Below, in pieces: positions 37,381 through 46,883 of a stretch of 64,000 nucleotides of DNA (position 1 is the first letter of the stretch; each line of letters starts with the position of its first letter). The DNA is from KBS-83 sp051025295 (GTDB taxonomy: Bacteria > Acidobacteriota > Terriglobia > Terriglobales > Acidobacteriaceae): the NCBI GenBank assembly GCA_051025295.1, contig JBMGJV010000016.1. The stretch is one strand, 5' to 3'. The translations under genes and the position numbers were made by a program. Under the pieces are notes generated by a model, which saw nothing but the letters and a program-made list of their open reading frames with translations, made no database searches and had not been told where the DNA came from.

Positions 37381-38178
37381 ATGACGAAGCTCGTGAAAAC
37401 GGTACTTGCAGGAAGCATCGGAGTGACCACCCTCGTCGGAGGTGTCGGCCATGCTCAAACGACACCTCCGCGCGTCAAAAACATCGTACTGGTCCATGGG
37501 GCCTTCGCCGACGGAACCAGTTGGGGGAAAGTAATTCCCCTTCTGCAGGCGCGCGGCTTTCACGTGGTTGCTGTGCAGAACCCTCTCACCTCACTTGCGG
37601 ATGATGCGAACGCCACACGCCGCATACTTGCGTTGCAGGATGGTCCCACGATTCTTGTCGGTCACTCATGGGGAGGGGCCGTCATCACCGAGGCAGGAGA
37701 CGACCCGAAGGTTGTTGGGCTCGTTTACGTCGCCGCATGGATGCCCGACCTCGGCAAATCCGCGAACGAGACCGGCCAGCCATTCGGCCCAACCCCCGTA
37801 GTGAAAGAGATCAAGGTCGATGCAGAACACTTTGCATCACTGTCCGAAAACGGCGTCATCAATGACTTCGCGAATGGACTGCCTATGGCGGAGCGCCGCC
37901 TCGTGCTCGCGGTTCAAGGACAGACTTACGGGCCAATGTTCGATGAGAAGCTCACCCACGCAGCCTGGACGTCGAAGCCTTCGTGGCATGTCGTATCGAT
38001 GAACGACCGCACCTTAAGCCCGGCCATGGAAGAGGATGCTGCAAAGAGATCTGGTGGAGTCGCGGTGAAGCTTCCCACCTGCCACGTCGCGATGCTGCAA
38101 GAGCCAGAACAGGTCGCAGACGTCATCACTGCGGCTGCTGAGGGCTCGCTGAAGGCGGCCGTCAAGCCTCAGCCATAG
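37381..38178 (+). CDS. Exported alpha/beta hydrolase
   Basis: This 265-residue protein has a signal peptide (KLVKTVLAGSIGVTTLVGG) and an alpha/beta hydrolase fold with the oxyanion motif LVHGAFADGTSW, the nucleophile GHSWGGAVI and a late LPTCHVAMLQEP carrying the likely catalytic His. AGGAG precedes the ATG. It resembles small esterase-like hydrolases; the substrate is unknown. It follows the dehydrogenase gene by 37 bases, in a series of rightward redox genes. Confidence 0.88.
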   Translation: MTKLVKTVLAGSIGVTTLVGGVGHAQTTPPRVKNIVLVHGAFADGTSWGKVIPLLQARGFHVVAVQNPLTSLADDANATRRILALQDGPTILVGHSWGGAVITEAGDDPKVVGLVYVAAWMPDLGKSANETGQPFGPTPVVKEIKVDAEHFASLSENGVINDFANGLPMAERRLVLAVQGQTYGPMFDEKLTHAAWTSKPSWHVVSMNDRTLSPAMEEDAAKRSGGVAVKLPTCHVAMLQEPEQVADVITAAAEGSLKAAVKPQP

Positions 38179-38234
38179 GCGCGACGATCCTGCCGAAAAT
38201 GCCTGACCACAATCCATCTACCAAAGGAGCAGTC

Positions 38235-38969
38235 ATGTCGAAGAGTCTTCCTCGCAAAGCCATCATCGCGATCTCCAGCTATCAGGGAGCGATTTATCCG
38301 GACGGTCACAAAACGGGCCTCTTCTTCGTCGAGGCGCTGCACCCATTCGAGGTCCTTACCACTGCCGGCTTTGACGTGGACCTCGCGTCTGAAACCGGCA
38401 CCTTTGGATTCGACTACAACTCCCTGCAGCCGCCCTTCCTCTCTGGAAGCGACAAGGCTGTCTACAACAACCCTGATCATCCCTTCATGGCTAAGCTGGC
38501 CAAGCTCAACAAGGCAGAGGATCTAAATCCAGCGGATTACGGCGTCTTCTTCGCGTCCGCGGGTCACGCGGCCCTCTATGACTACCCGAGCGCAACTTGC
38601 CTGCAAGCAATCGCCGCGGACGTCTGGAATCGTGGGGGCATCGTCGGGACGGTGTGCCATGGACCAGCAATCTTGCCCGGAGTCATTGACGCAAAGACCG
38701 GCAAGTCCATCGTCGATGGCAAGACGGTCACAGGATTCACGATCGAAGGTGAGCTCATCTTCAACATCCTCGACCGGATGAGAAAAGACAAGGTCGTTCC
38801 AATCGTCGAGGCTGTGACCGGAGCTGGTGGTTACTACAGCACTGCCATGAGCGCTTTCGATGACTACTCCGTCACCTCAGGCCGCCTTGTCACAGGGACA
38901 AACCCTGAAAGCGGCCGCAGCACTGCAGAAAGAATTGTGCGACTGTTCGATAACGCAATGCGCCCCTAA
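38235..38969 (+). CDS. DJ-1/PfpI family protein, glyoxalase III-like
   Basis: This 244-residue protein has the nucleophile elbow GIVGTVCHGPAILPGV with the reactive Cys, plus GVFFASAGHAALYDY, which matches the Hsp31-like branch of the DJ-1 superfamily. Members detoxify methylglyoxal or protect proteins from glycation. AAAGGAG precedes the start at 38235, which is favoured over the longer upstream frame. Neighbouring aldehyde and carbonyl enzymes support a carbonyl-detoxification role. Confidence 0.85.
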   Translation: MSKSLPRKAIIAISSYQGAIYPDGHKTGLFFVEALHPFEVLTTAGFDVDLASETGTFGFDYNSLQPPFLSGSDKAVYNNPDHPFMAKLAKLNKAEDLNPADYGVFFASAGHAALYDYPSATCLQAIAADVWNRGGIVGTVCHGPAILPGVIDAKTGKSIVDGKTVTGFTIEGELIFNILDRMRKDKVVPIVEAVTGAGGYYSTAMSAFDDYSVTSGRLVTGTNPESGRSTAERIVRLFDNAMRP

Positions 38970-39133
38970 GCTTCTTTGCTCTTTGTAATCCCCCGCCAAA
39001 GAAGACTTACGTTTCGGGCTCCCGCGACTTTCTAGGCCTTCAGCAAGCATCTGTGCCGTGGGCGAAAGGCTATACAACCGACCGGTCCTGGGCGTTCAGC
39101 TCCGGACCTCGTCGTTCCATGCCAGGAGCAACT

Positions 39134-40516
39134 ATGAGTACATCAGGCTTCAGCACTGTAAATCCCACCACGGGAGAGCAGATCGAGTCCTTCTCCTACT
39201 TCACGCCTGCCCAGACAGAAGAGATCCTCGCGCGCGCCGAGAAGAGCTTCAACTCGTTTCGCAGGCTCTCAGTCCATAAGCGGGCGCAGTTGCTCTCCAA
39301 TCTCGACACAGCCCTGCGAAAGAACAAGGCTCAGCTCGCAAAGGTGATCACCACCGAGATGGGAAAGGTCTTTGCTGAGGCTGAAGCTGAGGTCGAAAAG
39401 TGCGCTCATGAGGCAGACTGGTACGCCGAGCACGGTCCGAAGATTATGGCGGACGAGCCGGCCGCAACGGGCAGCGTGAATGCATACGTCTCGTATCTCC
39501 CGCTCGGTCCGATACTGGCGATCATGCCCTGGAACTTCCCTATCTGGCAGCTAACGCGCATGGCCCTGCCGACGATGCTTGCAGGCAATGTCGTACTGGT
39601 CAAGCACTCCACGAACACACAGAGAAGCTCGCTCGAATTCGAGCGGATCATGCTCGAGGCCGGCTTCCCGGAAGCCACGTTTCAGAACCTGATCCTCAAA
39701 AGGGACGACGTCGTCAACGTGATCAACGATTCTCGCGTCCAGGGCGCATCCGTCACAGGCAGCGTTCGCGCGGGGTCCGCCGTCGCTTCCGAGGCCGGCA
39801 AAGTCATAAAGAAAACAGTGATGGAACTGGGCGGCTCGGACGCGTTCATTGTCTGTGAAGACGCGGACATCCCGAAGGCAGTGGCCGCCGGCATCAGGGG
39901 GCGCTTTCACAACGCCGGGCAGGTTTGCCTGGCTGCCAAACGATTCATCCTCGTGGAAAAGATCGCTGACCAATTCGAGCACATGTTCTTAGAAGCGACG
40001 AAATCTCTCAAGGTCGGGAATCCGCTCGACCCCGCGATGGACATGGGCCCGATGGCGCGCATCGACTTGCGTGACTCGCTCCACAAGCAGGTGGAAGACA
40101 GTGTCGCCAGGGGTGCCCGAGTACTCTGTGGCGGAAAGCCTTTCGAGCGCAACGGTGCTTTCTACACGCCCACTGTTTTAACCGGGGTGACAGAGGGCAT
40201 GCCGGCGTTCGATGAGGAGACATTCGGCCCGGTCGCAGCGATCACACGCGTTCCTGATCTGGATGCAGCCATTCGCGCCGCAAACGCAAGCCAGTTCGGG
40301 CTAAGCGGAAACATCTGGACCAGCGATGTTGAGAAGGCGCGCAAGGTGGCTCGCGATCTCTACACGGGCGGTGTCTTCATCAACGGCGTAACTGCGACCG
40401 ATCCACGCGTGCCTGTCGGTGGAGTCAAAAACAGCGGATACGGTCGCGAACTCTCGCACTTCGGCGCTCATGCCTTCGTCAATGCGCAAACCGTCTGGAT
40501 CGAAAATTTCGGCTGA
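39134..40516 (+). CDS. Aldehyde dehydrogenase, succinate-semialdehyde dehydrogenase group
   Basis: The start at 39134 (AGGAG upstream) gives 460 residues opening FSTVNPTTGEQIESF, a proper N-terminus; the longer frame adds unrelated sequence. Family features are IMPWNFPIWQLTRMALP, the catalytic Glu in VMELGGSDAFIV and the nucleophile Cys in FHNAGQVCLAAKRFIL. The NAGQVCxAAKR pattern is typical of the NAD(P)-dependent succinate-semialdehyde dehydrogenases of the YneI/Sad type. It oxidises aldehydes to acids. Confidence 0.9.
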   Translation: MSTSGFSTVNPTTGEQIESFSYFTPAQTEEILARAEKSFNSFRRLSVHKRAQLLSNLDTALRKNKAQLAKVITTEMGKVFAEAEAEVEKCAHEADWYAEHGPKIMADEPAATGSVNAYVSYLPLGPILAIMPWNFPIWQLTRMALPTMLAGNVVLVKHSTNTQRSSLEFERIMLEAGFPEATFQNLILKRDDVVNVINDSRVQGASVTGSVRAGSAVASEAGKVIKKTVMELGGSDAFIVCEDADIPKAVAAGIRGRFHNAGQVCLAAKRFILVEKIADQFEHMFLEATKSLKVGNPLDPAMDMGPMARIDLRDSLHKQVEDSVARGARVLCGGKPFERNGAFYTPTVLTGVTEGMPAFDEETFGPVAAITRVPDLDAAIRAANASQFGLSGNIWTSDVEKARKVARDLYTGGVFINGVTATDPRVPVGGVKNSGYGRELSHFGAHAFVNAQTVWIENFG

Positions 40517-40625
40517 CGTGTCGAACACCATTAGGCGCACATTGCAACGCGAACCTTCCTGATCGCCCGAGGCAGTAGCGACCAGGATTAGCCGCTTCCT
40601 AATCTATGCGGCAAGGAGCCCCACG

Positions 40626-42098
40626 ATGTCACTAGTGGAAGACACCCAACTGAAAGATGCCATCTATACGCCAGGCGCCCTGGTGGACGGCGGAAAGTGG
40701 CGCATCGAGTTCGATTCAATGGGGCAGGTGAAGGTTCCTGCGGAGCGCCTGTGGGGGGCACAAACACAACGCTCGCTGATTCATTTCTCCATCGGCAATG
40801 ATCGTATGCCCATCGAGGTCTACCGCGCTTACGGGTACGTGAAGAAGGCCGCCGCCATCGTCAACCAGAAACTGGGCCGTCTGCCCAAAGACAATGCCGA
40901 CCTGATCATCAAGGTCGCCGACGAAGTGATCGCCGGCAAGTTGGACGACGACTTTCCTCTTTATGTGTGGCAAACCGGTAGCGGCACACAAAGCAACATG
41001 AATGTGAACGAAGTCATTTCGAATCGCGTAATTCAGCTGACAGGCGGTGTCATCGGCTCGCAACAGCCGGTACATCCCAACGATCATGTGAACATGTCGC
41101 AGAGCTCCAACGATACGTTCCCGACGGCGATGCACATCGCTGCCGTGAAAGAAGTCAACGAGAGATTGCTGCCGAAAGCTCGCTCTCTACAACAAGTCTT
41201 GGAGACGAAGGCCAGGCAGTGGCAACAAGTCGTCAAGATAGGGCGCACTCACCTCGAAGACGCCGTGCCGCTGACCGTGGGGCAGGAATGGTCGGGCTAC
41301 GTGATGCAGGTCTACAACGCCCTCGAGCGCATCGAGACTTCCCTCGGCGCCCTGCATCAGCTTGCCGCAGGCGGAACCGCGGTGGGCACCGGCATCAACG
41401 CACCTGAGGGATTTGGCGTTGAGGTCGCGGAGGAGATCGCGAACCTCACCGGTTATCCCTTCATTACAGCGCCGAACAAATTTGAGGCGCAGGGATCGCT
41501 CGATGCCATTGTCGCGGCGCATGCTGCACTGCGTGGGCTTGCAGTTGCGTTGATGAAGATCGCCAACGATATGCGCTGGCTCGCCTCAGGACCTCGCTGC
41601 GGAATCGCAGAACTCATCCTCCCCGAGAACGAGCCGGGCTCATCCATTATGCCTGGCAAGGTAAACCCCACGCAGTGTGAAGCCATTGTGATGATCTGCA
41701 TTCAAGTCATCGCAGACGACACCGCCGTCGCTTTCGCTGGGTCCCAGGGCAACTTTGAACTAAATGCTATGCGCCCAATCCTGATCAACAACTTCCTTCA
41801 CTCGGCCCGTATCCTGGCCGATGGATGCGAGAAGTTTCGCATCTATTCTGTCGAAGGTACAGAGGTCAACGACAAGAAGATTAAGGAGTATCTCCAGAAC
41901 TCCCTGATGCTCGTAACTGCATTGAGCCCGGTCATTGGGTATGACAACGCGTCCAGGATCGCGCACACAGCCCATCATGATGGCAGTACACTACGCGACG
42001 CGGCGATCAAGACTAAGCTCATCGACACAGAGACCTTTGACAGACTCGTCAATCCTCTCCAGATGGTGGGCAATACTGCTCTCAATCTGCCTGAATAA
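40626..42098 (+). CDS. fumC: Class II fumarase
   Basis: This 490-residue protein matches FumC apart from an N-terminal extension of about 25 residues. Motifs are VWQTGSGTQSNMNVNEVISN, the catalytic SSNDTFPTAMH, TVGQEWSGYV, and the superfamily signature GSSIMPGKVNPTQCEA. It interconverts fumarate and malate in the TCA cycle, feeding the malate used by Mqo. It is convergent with the GlcG-like gene. Confidence 0.95.
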   Translation: MSLVEDTQLKDAIYTPGALVDGGKWRIEFDSMGQVKVPAERLWGAQTQRSLIHFSIGNDRMPIEVYRAYGYVKKAAAIVNQKLGRLPKDNADLIIKVADEVIAGKLDDDFPLYVWQTGSGTQSNMNVNEVISNRVIQLTGGVIGSQQPVHPNDHVNMSQSSNDTFPTAMHIAAVKEVNERLLPKARSLQQVLETKARQWQQVVKIGRTHLEDAVPLTVGQEWSGYVMQVYNALERIETSLGALHQLAAGGTAVGTGINAPEGFGVEVAEEIANLTGYPFITAPNKFEAQGSLDAIVAAHAALRGLAVALMKIANDMRWLASGPRCGIAELILPENEPGSSIMPGKVNPTQCEAIVMICIQVIADDTAVAFAGSQGNFELNAMRPILINNFLHSARILADGCEKFRIYSVEGTEVNDKKIKEYLQNSLMLVTALSPVIGYDNASRIAHTAHHDGSTLRDAAIKTKLIDTETFDRLVNPLQMVGNTALNLPE

Positions 42099-42138
42099 GC
42101 GCCGCAAGTTGAATCGCCACGAAGGCAGCAGTGCCGCA

Positions 42139-42579
42139 CTACTGCGCAGCACGTTCGGCGCTAACACCCAGCATGGCCGCACCTGCTTCGGCCACTGCGA
42201 TGTCCTGCTCAACGGTCCCCGCGCTGGCACCTACGGCTCCAATGATGGTTCCGTTGGAGACAATCGGGATGCCGCCTCCGAAGATGACCACCCTGCCGTC
42301 ATTGCTCTGCTGGATCCCAAACAGTGGCTTCCCGGACTGAGCGAGAGTTGCCAGGTACGAGGTGGCTTTATCGAAGATTCTCGCCGTCGATGCCTTATGA
42401 ATGGCAAGATCGATGCTGCCTATAAGCGCGCCATCTTGCCTCGAGAAAGCCAGCAGGTGACCGCCGGCGTCAACGACGGCAATGTTGTAAGCGATCCCTA
42501 GGCTGTCCGCCTTCGCTTCTGCGCCCGCCAACATCTGCTTGGCCTCCGCTAGTGTAAGTGTCCAGTATTGTCTAGGCAT
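42139..42579 (-). CDS. GlcG/HbpS family protein
   Basis: The start at 42579 follows a strong GGAGG and gives 146 residues. Features are YNIAVVDAGGHLLAFSRQDG, the central Gly-rich turn VVIFGGGIPIVSNG and AGTVEQDIAVAEAGAAM, which match GlcG/HbpS proteins. These bind haem or small cofactors and are linked to oxidative stress or glycolate use. It is one of the few leftward genes in this stretch. Confidence 0.85.
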   Translation of the reverse strand: MPRQYWTLTLAEAKQMLAGAEAKADSLGIAYNIAVVDAGGHLLAFSRQDGALIGSIDLAIHKASTARIFDKATSYLATLAQSGKPLFGIQQSNDGRVVIFGGGIPIVSNGTIIGAVGASAGTVEQDIAVAEAGAAMLGVSAERAAQ

Positions 42580-42950
42580 ATTTCCTCCATTCAGATAGTG
42601 CGGGATATTTGCACCACGGTTCGAGCTAGTCGACGAGTTCGCGCCCGCCAAGTTAGGACTACATACTCGGTAGAACTTCTGTTTCCCGCGCTCGCCTGCA
42701 AGCAGCCGTGACAGGACTACGTGCTGACAGAGTATGAAGATCTCGAAGAGCTGGATATTCCATCTTTCAAATACGCACACACGATGCGCAGCGGACTCCT
42801 TTCCCTACCAGCTATTCAAGATTGATGGAATTGTGTGCCATCTCAACCCCGCGGATACTGCAGATGTGAGGAACATGGTCCGTCTCTGGCGTCTTTGGCG
42901 GAGTCCGACACTTCGCCTCTCAGGTTCAGCGGATCGAGGCGACGAGCAAC
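42580..42950. other. Divergent intergenic region before the aldo/keto reductase gene
   Basis: About 370 bases between the GlcG-like gene and the reductase gene contain divergent promoters by position. No open frame with protein-like character was seen. Confidence 0.35.
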
Positions 42951-43967
42951 ATGGGCATCAGACAATTTATGAAGAATGGTCCGCTAGGGTTCGGGGCTGC
43001 GCCACTCGGCAACATGTTTCGTAATATCCCTGATGCGGAGGCCGCAGCTACGGTGCGCGCCGCTTGGGAGTCAGGAACGCGTTTCTTCGACATGGCACCT
43101 TTCTATGGCGCAGGCCTCTCCGAGGTTCGGTTGGGCAGGGAGCTTGCCAAGCACAAACGCTCTGATTACGTTCTCGGCAGCAAGGTAGGACGCCTCGTCC
43201 TCGACGAGCTCGAGCAGGATGTACAGAGCTTCGGGGAGAAGGGCGATCTCTTCAAACACGGTCACCGCAACAAGGTGGCGTATGACTACACCGAGGATGG
43301 CACGGTACGGTCCATTGAGGAGAGTCTCAAGCGCATCGGGGTAGACCACCTTGACATGGTTTGGATTCACGATGTCGCCCGTGATTTCCATGGTGATGAC
43401 TGGGTTCGTGTTTTCGAAGTAGCTCATCGCGGCGCGATGGTCGCTTTGACGAAGCTTCGAGAGCAAAAGGTCATCAGGGCCCGGGGTCTCGGCGTGAACC
43501 GCGTGGAACCCTGCGAACTCGCGATCGACATGACAGAAACTCACCCGGACGGTTTCCTCCTCGCCGGACGCTACACCCTCCTTGACCACGACCTCGCCCT
43601 GCAGCGACTGATGCCTGCGTGCGCGGAGAAGGGGGTGGACATCGTAGTGGGCGGACCTTATTCGTCAGGCGTCCTCGCGGGAGGCAAGCACTTTGAATAC
43701 TCCTCCCCATCTCCTGCGATCCTGAAGAAGGTCGAAAGTCTCAAGAGCCTCTGTGCAACCTTTGGAATTCCGATCAAGGCTGCAGCCCTTCATTTCGCAC
43801 TTGCTCACCCCGCAAGTGCCGCTGTCATTCCTGGGGCGAGCAAGCCAGAACGGATCGCTGAGGACCACGCAGCAATCGATATCGTCGTCCCTCACGAATT
43901 CTGGGCGGAGCTACGGAAACAGCAGCTTGTTTCACCTCTTGCTCCCCTCCCGATCGATCACAAGTAA
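42951..43967 (+). CDS. Aldo/keto reductase
   Basis: This 338-residue protein has the aldo/keto reductase features: FFDMAPFYGAGLSEVRLGRE with catalytic Asp and Tyr, VLGSKVGRL with the Lys, a WIHDV catalytic His, and the NADPH-binding ending VIPGASKPERIAED. It resembles the L-fucose/D-threo-aldose 1-dehydrogenase-like subgroup. It uses NAD(P)H or NAD(P) to interconvert carbonyls and alcohols. It lies 10 bases upstream of an SRPBCC protein gene. Confidence 0.88.
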   Translation: MGIRQFMKNGPLGFGAAPLGNMFRNIPDAEAAATVRAAWESGTRFFDMAPFYGAGLSEVRLGRELAKHKRSDYVLGSKVGRLVLDELEQDVQSFGEKGDLFKHGHRNKVAYDYTEDGTVRSIEESLKRIGVDHLDMVWIHDVARDFHGDDWVRVFEVAHRGAMVALTKLREQKVIRARGLGVNRVEPCELAIDMTETHPDGFLLAGRYTLLDHDLALQRLMPACAEKGVDIVVGGPYSSGVLAGGKHFEYSSPSPAILKKVESLKSLCATFGIPIKAAALHFALAHPASAAVIPGASKPERIAEDHAAIDIVVPHEFWAELRKQQLVSPLAPLPIDHK

Positions 43968-43977
43968 GGAGACCCGC

Positions 43978-44421
43978 ATGGCTTCGGCAAAAGCTACCCT
44001 CCATCTCCCCATCCCACCAGATGAAGCTCGGCAGCTCATTGGCGGCTTCGGCTCATTGCCCGATTGGGTGCCAGAAGTCAGGCAAAGCCTGCTCGCCGAC
44101 GGAGGCCGTATTCGCCACCTCCACGATCCTTCAGGGCATTCTTTTGTCGAACGGCTCGAGTCCTACGATCGGGTGGGTCGCCGATATAGCTATTCGATCG
44201 TCGCATCACCTATATCCGTGACCGACTACTTGGCGGTGATTGCCGTGACCCCGGCAAGCAACGGTTTAGGCTCCGATATCGAGTGGTCTGCCACGTTCGC
44301 CCCGTTGGCGATCAGCTCGGCAGAAGCGGAGAGCATATTCGCCACAATCTTCTCCGAGGGGCTCAAAGGGTTGGGGACTCGGTTTACAAACAGCGCACCC
44401 GCGAAGCCCGGCACTATCTAG
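43978..44421 (+). CDS. SRPBCC (START-like) family protein
   Basis: This 147-residue protein starts at 43978 after an AAGGAG. The pattern FGSLPDWVPEVRQSLLADGG, RIRHL and ERLESYDRVGRRYSYSI fits the SRPBCC polyketide-cyclase/dehydrase-like fold, which binds hydrophobic ligands. The longer frame upstream overlaps the reductase gene and is not used. Cotranscribed with the aldo/keto reductase. Confidence 0.82.
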   Translation: MASAKATLHLPIPPDEARQLIGGFGSLPDWVPEVRQSLLADGGRIRHLHDPSGHSFVERLESYDRVGRRYSYSIVASPISVTDYLAVIAVTPASNGLGSDIEWSATFAPLAISSAEAESIFATIFSEGLKGLGTRFTNSAPAKPGTI

Positions 44422-44464
44422 TCATATCTCAACGCAGGGTCGTGAACCACACTGGAGACTTACC

Positions 44465-44986
44465 ATGGCAGAACCGACGGAACATGAGCTGGAGGAGCGG
44501 CGGCTGGCTGCTCACTCACAACAGACCGACATCGCACCCGAACAAGTCAAGCAGATATCTGCGGCTCTCTCAGCGTTGCTGGCCGACGTGTTCGCGCTGT
44601 ACGTCAAAACAAAGAACTTCCACTGGCATATGAGCGGTCCGCATTTCCGCGACTACCACCTTCTCCTTGACGAGCATGGCGACCAGCTCTTTGCCATGAC
44701 GGACGATATTGCGGAGCGCGCCCGCAAACTCGGTGGCACCACCGTGCGGTCCATCGGTCACATCGCGCGGATCAAGCGGATCTCCGACAACGACGCCGAC
44801 TACGTCACCCCCCAAGGCATGATCGGGGAGCTGTGGGAAGACAATAAAGCCCTCGTTCTCTCTATGAGACAGCTTCATGATCTCTGTGATGATTGTGGCG
44901 ACGTCGCCACGGAGAGCGTGCTCGAGAATTGGATCGATGAGGCTCAAAGGCGCTCTTGGTTTCTCTACGAGATAAACAGAGGCTGA
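44465..44986 (+). CDS. dps: Dps-like ferritin
   Basis: This 173-residue protein carries the Dps ferroxidase pattern YVKTKNFHWHMSGPHFRDYH, then LLDEHGDQLFAMTDDIAERA. Dps forms a 12-mer that stores iron with hydrogen peroxide and protects DNA during oxidative stress. GGAG precedes the start. It closes the block of redox and stress genes on the plus strand. Confidence 0.93.
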   Translation: MAEPTEHELEERRLAAHSQQTDIAPEQVKQISAALSALLADVFALYVKTKNFHWHMSGPHFRDYHLLLDEHGDQLFAMTDDIAERARKLGGTTVRSIGHIARIKRISDNDADYVTPQGMIGELWEDNKALVLSMRQLHDLCDDCGDVATESVLENWIDEAQRRSWFLYEINRG

Positions 44987-45914
44987 CCTGCCGTGATCTC
45001 GTGGAACGCTGCAGATCGGGGACCAAGGAGGGCGTGATCCCGGACGAAGCTGGCATGAATGGAACGATCGTCGCAGAACCCGCACTGTCGCACATGCCGC
45101 GATCTATGGCACACCCCCGGCGCAACGCTGGGTCGCCACTCTGGGTGCGGTACTACTCATTTGGCGATCAATAGCCGATAAGTGCATTGGCGATTTGGCG
45201 CCAGCTGAGACGATATGGCAAGCCCACCCTTCGATTCGGCCACCGCTCGGGCGGAAGCTAATTTCTCGGCGCCATGCGCATCAGGTGGTACTCAGCGACG
45301 GAATGGCCGATTCTTTATGTTAGGTTCGTTGTCTCTACTTCGCTTCGGAGAGTTGAAGGCAAACATATAGACCAGGGGCGTGCCGAGCCGGGATACTTTC
45401 GGCTGACCGCGTCAGTTGCGCGTTCGTGATTGCTTGCCTCAATAGAGAAGCGAAACTCCTTATGTGACGCCCGGCTGCCCTAAGGCTATCTTTTCGAAGG
45501 AGCGGCACAACAAGAACGATGGCCACTATGACGGCGACCGCAGATAGAAGAACCACCTGTGGGCGGTGATGAACTTCGCAAATGAAATCAGTTCCTCTCA
45601 CTTTTCGCAATCAGCGAAGCGCGACCCTTCCCACTTATCGGCGATCTCGTTAAGCGTTGGGCGATGGTTTCTTCTGAAGTCTGAGAGACGGTGAATGGAC
45701 TAAACTGGCGCCGGCAGCTAGTAGGCACAGGTCTTTTGAGACATCTCCCTCCACGGACAATGTCTTGCGCTGTTGGCTTCGCGTCCTCGCGCAACCCTTG
45801 GCGGCTCGATAAGAGGTAATCGTGAGTAAAGGGCTTGACAAGTGGCCTATGGGCTTTATAGTTGGGCCACCGTCAGTCTTCAGTTGAGAACTCGTTAGTG
45901 AGGAGCCGTAGCAA
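44987..45914. other. Long intergenic region
   Basis: About 930 bases without a supported gene. One leftward frame at 45335-45610 has a hydrophobic stretch (VVLLSAVAVIVAIVLVVPLL) but no ribosome binding site and poor flanking sequence, so it is not called. No RNA gene was seen. Confidence 0.4.
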
Positions 45915-46739
45915 ATGGCCACGCAGACCCGCGTTTCGCATTTATTGCTCCTCGCCTCCTTTTGTCTAAACCTCTTCCAGCTATCCAGTTACGGACAGTC
46001 GGCTACCGCGGCCAGCATGACTGCTGTGCAAGCTGCACCACCGGCCAACTCTGTCAACGACTACGAATTCACATGTCCTGGAAGCTTCCCCAGTGACTTG
46101 AAGGTCGTCAATTGCGAATACACGACCTGGCAGCGGCTTCATGATTTTGTATCGAATGGCTTGACGGACAAAGCATTGCTCCTGTCGATGACTGGATCGG
46201 TGTTTACAACGGCAATCCGAACGCCAGCGGAGTGGCCAGGAACGTGGAAATACTACGGCTACCGAGTGGGTGCAAGCTACACACAATCCGCCGGGAATTC
46301 GGCGGCCCAGCTAATTGTAGGAGGGCTCATTCACGATGACCCCCGGCACGTCGCCTGCGACCACGATCCGCTTCTCTTCGGAATCCTTAATGCAGAGCAG
46401 ATACTTGCGTTCCACTGCTCGCCAGGGCGGCGGCTGAGGCACGCGTTTCTCGATTCTGTGACGATGCGGTTGTCCTATGCCGGCCAGTTGCCGCCGGAGA
46501 ACAGTTATAAGGCCGTTGCGACATATAAGCACGTGTACAGGCGCTTGCCGGCGATCTCGCGGCTGGTAGGAAGCTATGCGGGAGCATACGCGCAGTATCC
46601 ATGGGAGCCTCGGAAAGCAAATACATTTGGTGCGGTGTCGCAGCGGGCGGCCCTGAGCTTTGCGCCGGCCTTCCTAGGTAGCTTTTGGACGGAGTATAGC
46701 TCATCCCTCTTCTCCTACCTGAAGAGGGCGAGGCAATAG
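45915..46739 (+). CDS. Exported protein of unknown function
   Basis: This 274-residue protein starts after GAGGAG with a signal peptide (VSHLLLLASFCLNLFQLSSY). The mature part has Cys residues in FTCPGSF and HVACDHDP and a helical VGASYTQSAGNSAAQLIVGG segment. No domain was recognised. Such acidobacterial exported proteins are often lineage-specific. It lies at the left border of the mobile-type segment. Confidence 0.6.
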   Translation: MATQTRVSHLLLLASFCLNLFQLSSYGQSATAASMTAVQAAPPANSVNDYEFTCPGSFPSDLKVVNCEYTTWQRLHDFVSNGLTDKALLLSMTGSVFTTAIRTPAEWPGTWKYYGYRVGASYTQSAGNSAAQLIVGGLIHDDPRHVACDHDPLLFGILNAEQILAFHCSPGRRLRHAFLDSVTMRLSYAGQLPPENSYKAVATYKHVYRRLPAISRLVGSYAGAYAQYPWEPRKANTFGAVSQRAALSFAPAFLGSFWTEYSSSLFSYLKRARQ

Positions 46740-46883
46740 CCGGTATTCATTTGAGCATTCTGGCTCGACATAGGCTCTTCCCTCAACTTAACATTTGCAC
46801 AACCTTGCGAACTTATCTGCCCCTTTGAGTTCCGAACGGTGGCTCAAAACCTAAGCTGATCCTGTAAGCGGAAGAGGTGTGCA

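Noticed and set aside
45335..45610. A leftward frame with a hydrophobic helix
   Set aside because: No ribosome binding site and no conserved-looking sequence outside the hydrophobic stretch; not enough to call a gene.
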